Shown one piece after another: positions 60,701 through 64,000 of a stretch of 64,000 nt of DNA. This stretch comes from Hedera helix (lineage: Eukaryota; Streptophyta; Magnoliopsida; Apiales; Araliaceae), in the NCBI GenBank assembly GCA_947179155.2, contig OX359273.1, forward strand, positions 40,942,523 through 41,006,522, in the 5' to 3' direction. The first letter of the stretch is position 1. Every line of letters begins with the position of its first letter. Both the position numbers and the translations under genes were made by a program. The notes beneath the pieces are model-generated. The model was not told the DNA's origin. It made no database searches and saw only the letters and a program-made list of their open reading frames with translations.

Positions 60701-63700
60701 TCATTACATTGATATTTTTTGGAGTAGAACAAAGCTTAAACAACTTTCTTTGCTATGAATATAGAGAACCATATTCAGATTCTCTTTCCAACTGAGGCAC
60801 ACTCTTACTTTGTAACTATCTCCAAAATTTGCTTCAAGACAAAAAGATAATAAAGATAAACCAAACTGTGGGAGATTAAAGACTGATTATCACATTTTCA
60901 TATGCTTGTGCAGGTTAAAGGTTGTGAAGATATAGTTTCTATGCTTCGCAATGGTTCAGCTGTGGAAAATGCAGTTGCTGTAATGCAAGAAAAAGGATTT
61001 TCACTCCAGCGCAGATCTAGGCATCGGTTAACTCCTGGAACAGTCAAATTTGCTGCTTATCATGTTCTCTGTCTCGAGGGTAGCAAGGGGCAAACAGTTT
61101 TAGAACTTGCAGACAAGATTCAGAAATCTGGACTTCGCGACCTATCAACAAGCAAGACGCCAGATGCCTCTATATCTGTTGCTTTATCAAGGGACCCAAT
61201 TCTTTTTGAAAGAATAGCTCCTTCAACGTACTGTGTACGGCCTGCTTTTCGAAAAGATCCTTCTAATGCTGAGGTAATACTTGCAGCAGCCAGGGAAAAG
61301 ATACAGAAATATGCAAATGGATTTTTAGTGGATGAAATCGCTGATGACGTTGAAAAAGATGACTCTGAATCTGATGTTGCTGAGGGTCCTGAAGTTGATG
61401 AGTTAGGTACTCCATCCAATGTGAACAAAAACAGCGATCATTACAATGAACTTGGCACTTTGTCAGAAAATGCAAATGATATTTCTTGTGATGATGTGGC
61501 TTTAAATCTGCAAAATGACCTTGATACTCCTGGTAAGGTTGCATTTTCTCCCTTGCGAGGTGTTATATGTTTTTCAGTCCTCTATCTTGAAGTTTAATGA
61601 TTGAAAAGTGGCAGGTAATCCCATTAACCAAATATTTATCACTAGTAAAGATGCCATTGCAACTGACTCTGTACAAGGAGTTACCGAGATTGATGAAAGC
61701 AAGTCCGGAGAGCCATGGGTTCATGGACTTACTGAAGGAGAGTATTGTGATCTCTGTGTTGAGGAGCGTCTCAATGCCGTTGTTGCTATAATTGGTGTTG
61801 CAAATGAAGGAAACATTATTCGTGCAGTTCTTGAGGTGAATACTTCACTGAATATCTGATCTACTAAATTAGCTTATGTAATGATTTGTAGAACTAAAAA
61901 AGTTAAATGCTTGGTTTTTATTTTGTCTGATCTTTGGAGAATCACAGGGTCGTCTTGATGCAGCAAATGCTCTTAAAAAGCAAATGTGGGCAGAAGCACA
62001 ACTAGAGAAAAGGCGCATGAAAGAAGAGGGTTCAAGTAAATTTCATGATTCTTCTTCGACTGCTGCAGCGAATGGCAACTACAGCCCGTTTGGAGTTGTT
62101 GAAAATAAAAATAACGAGGTTGCTATCAACGCTGCAGTTAAGGAAGAGCCTTCTTTCGATCCAGACAATGTCCAGAAGGACCAGAACCATTTTAACATTA
62201 TGACTTCTGAAAGGAGTTTGGTAGTATATGATACCTCCACAAGTCAGTTTACTCCCCCAATTCAGCATAATGGATCTACATCAGAAAGATCACGGTTGCA
62301 GTTGAAATCTTTCATTGGCCACAGAGCAGAAGAAATGCATGTGTACAGATCCTTGCCTCTAGGTCAAGATCGAAGACATAATCGTTACTGGCAATTTGTT
62401 GCATCTGCTTCTAGACATGATCCTGGCTCTGGCAGGATATTTGTTGAATTACGTGATGGCTATTGGAGGCTCATTGATTCTGAAGAGGTACTGTGCTACT
62501 TTTAAATCATTTTTTTTGGGTGGCACCGTGGCAGACTGGCAGTTATTCTCATGGCTTTTTTTGAGCAGAATTATATGTTTTTTGTTTAAAGAGAAATAAT
62601 GGATAAGGGAGAAACACAGCATTAAAAATGCACCTTTGTGTGGGGGGGGGGGGGGGGGGGGGAGGAGAACAACCAGTTGATGTTTCATTAACTAAACTGG
62701 TGTGAACTGCTTCCACCTTGAAACTGCTACCACACTTTCTATACAACTCTTTTTAAACTAAAAGCTCTACTTTTGAGTGACCAACTCTTCCTTACATATT
62801 ATAGTTAATGTTAACAGCCAAAACCTACAAAAACAGTCAAGTTACTTTATACTTCCAAGGGATAGAGAGAATAACAAAAAAAAAGTATACGAATTAGCAT
62901 TGCACTCGTTCCTTTGGGGACCTAATTGCTCTTTATCACTCTATGCCTGCGATAAATAGGCCTCGGAGGAATGGGTAATAAGATTACCTTATACTCTGGC
63001 GTAGTATGTATGTCTAAGATCTCAAGGATTATCTTCTAGTGAATTTTGCATATATGTATGTAAACTCCAATTCTTAAATATTTTGGTTGTTAGCTGAAAA
63101 TTGTTCTGAGATTGTATCCTGGAGAAATTGTGTTGGACGTTCTCTGAATCAGACAGTTGTGTATTGTGTTTTTACGTTATTCAGTATTTCAGTTGTTAAC
63201 AACTTATATTTATTTTTTGCTAATCGCATTAAGACCCATATGAATCACCTTACTAATCTTACACGTATATCTTGCAACCACTAGCTACCTATATTCAACC
63301 AGTGTGTTTTACCTGTAGGCATTTGATGCTCTTTTGATGTCTTTGGATACACGTGGAATTAGGGAATCCCATTTGCACATAATGCTGCAACAATCGGAGA
63401 CTTCTTTCAAGGAAAATGTAAGAAGGAACTTCCAGTCTTTTGATATTGTTGGGGAAACAGGAAACAGTATAGGAAATAAAGCTACTGAAATGGGTTCTAG
63501 TATTGGTTACCTAACTGGCAGTACAAGTCCTAGCAGTGCAGTGTGTGGTTCGAATTCAGATACACGGGAGCCATCTTTATCTTTTAGAATTGACCTTTGG
63601 AAGAATGAAACTGAGAAAATGAATGCTTTCAAGAGATATCAAGAATTACAAGTGTGGATGTGGAAGGAGTGCTTCAATTCATCAACCTTATGTGCCATGA

Positions 63701-63948
63701 AAAGTGGAAGAAAAGGCTTTACACCACTTTTAGGGATTTGTGATTTCTGTCTCAACTCATTTATTTTCGAAGAGGGCAATTGCCCTTCTTGTCACAGGAC
63801 ATTTGGTACCTTTGGTAACAGATTGGACTATTTGGAATCTGTAAACCAATGTGAAGAGAAGAGGAAGGTGAACCCCAAGAATCTTGTTTCAGATTCTTCT
63901 TTCCCTCTTCAAATCAGATTGATCAAGGCCCTCTTGTCTTTCATCGAG
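54782..63948 (+). CDS. RLT1: RLT1/RLT2-type homeodomain-DDT protein, 5' 15 exons, open at window end
   Basis: Exons 54782-54908, 55077-55529, 56760-56842, 57308-57595, 57694-57780, 57865-58029, 58177-58399, 58598-58698, 59577-59663, 59793-59945, 60053-60208, 60914-61532, 61615-61835, 61948-62487, 63319-63948; all GT-AG, total 3,933 nt = 1,311 codons in phase. Domains: homeodomain ~22-80 (LSDRQLQMWFCHRRLKDKK), charged coiled coil ~345-450, DDT ~500-560 (VLGLWPFTLDEFVQAFHDH), WHIM1 (WPEILRQFALSAGFGP), HARE-HTH (RLTPGTVKFAAYHVL), WHIM2 (GEPWVHGLTEGEY), WHIM3 (SLPLGQDRRHNRYWQF). RLT proteins pair with ISWI ATPases CHR11/CHR17 to space nucleosomes and delay flowering. Expected remainder lies past 64000. 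RLT1 rather than RLT2 is preferred from gene order only. Intact. Confidence 0.95.
58030..58086 (+). other. In-frame 57-nt extension of RLT exon 6 (alternative donor)
   Basis: Exon 6 can end at 58029 (AAA|GTAGGT) or at 58086 (AAA|GTGAGA). The 57 nt between are fully open in the same frame (VGLDPKDSNFIELLTSQHK) and lead to the same acceptor at 58177. Family sequence (KELLKAE) supports the shorter form as the main one. Confidence 0.6.
62642..62662 (+). repeat. G homopolymer, 21 nt, in the last complete RLT intron
   Basis: Twenty-one consecutive G between TTTGTGT and AGGAGAAC, inside the intron 62488-63318. It is the only long G run in the window and stands out in ~35% GC DNA. Confidence 0.9.
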
Positions 63949-64000
63949 GTGAGGAGAAGATTGCATTAAAAGCAATTTTATCTAGAGTACCTATATTTTT
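63949..64000 (+). other. Start of RLT intron 15
   Basis: GTGAGGAG follows the exon-final GAG codon at 63946-63948. The open frame that reads on into a stop at ~63967 is intronic; the gene continues past the window. Confidence 0.75.

Noticed and set aside
1..64000. CRISPR array, prokaryotic operons, rRNA genes
   Set aside because: None seen; repeats here are tandem or transposon-derived, and gene structure is plant nuclear.

Overview
This is an AT-rich plant nuclear window, almost certainly from a eudicot. It has intron-rich genes with GT-AG introns, plant-only families (a CC-type glutaredoxin, a NAC factor, an RLT-type homeodomain/DDT protein, DMP, PPR and FLX-like proteins), long AT-rich spacers with MITEs, and nested LTR and DNA transposons. 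I cannot name the species.

Layout. 1-3.2 kb is spacer with a CACTA-like MITE, a 102-bp tandem repeat and a foldback element. 3.2-12.47 kb is one Mutator-like element (MULE) with ~247-bp terminal inverted repeats and a 9-bp target duplication (one mismatch). It carries two convergent genes, a decayed transposase (minus) and a decayed GRF zinc-finger/coiled-coil/membrane gene (plus), and a 3.1-kb solo LTR sits inside the transposase catalytic domain. 12.5-14.2 kb is spacer ending in a promoter with three TGACG motifs ahead of an intact single-exon glutaredoxin like GRXC9/GRX480 (14.2-14.7 kb). 14.7-20.6 kb is spacer with MITEs. 20.7-23.2 kb is an intron-bearing GBP-like pseudogene without its GTPase domain. 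25.7-29.6 kb is an intact three-exon NAC gene (minus) with a 3-kb transposon-filled intron. 30.1-35.9 kb holds a duplicated segment whose copies flank a second, 4.1-kb solo LTR. 38.5-39.5 kb is an intact membrane-anchored receptor-like pseudokinase (minus). 43.35-46.2 kb is a broken HAESA-LIKE (HSL1-type) receptor kinase without its kinase core (minus). 47.3-48.0 kb is a DMP pseudogene, 49.2-49.8 kb a PPR fragment (minus), 51.3-51.5 kb an FLX-like fragment and 52.8-53.96 kb a LINE relic (minus). 54.8-64 kb is the first 15 exons (1,311 codons, open at the window end) of an RLT1/RLT2-type ISWI partner.

Gene set. From memory of Arabidopsis locus numbers, the GRX, NAC, HSL1-type, RLT and kinase genes correspond to At1g28480, At1g28470, At1g28440, At1g28420 and At1g28390. 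The window therefore looks like a conserved eudicot block, expanded by transposons and peppered with non-syntenic gene fragments. Intact protein genes are GRX, NAC, the pseudokinase and RLT; the rest are decayed.

The most unusual structure is the MULE. Its two convergent genes, each running inward from one TIR, recall the mudrA/mudrB layout of maize MuDR, but the second gene is a GRF zinc-finger protein rather than mudrB. Both genes are broken mainly by in-frame nonsense codons, several of them tryptophan-to-TAG, as expected from long cytosine methylation and deamination.
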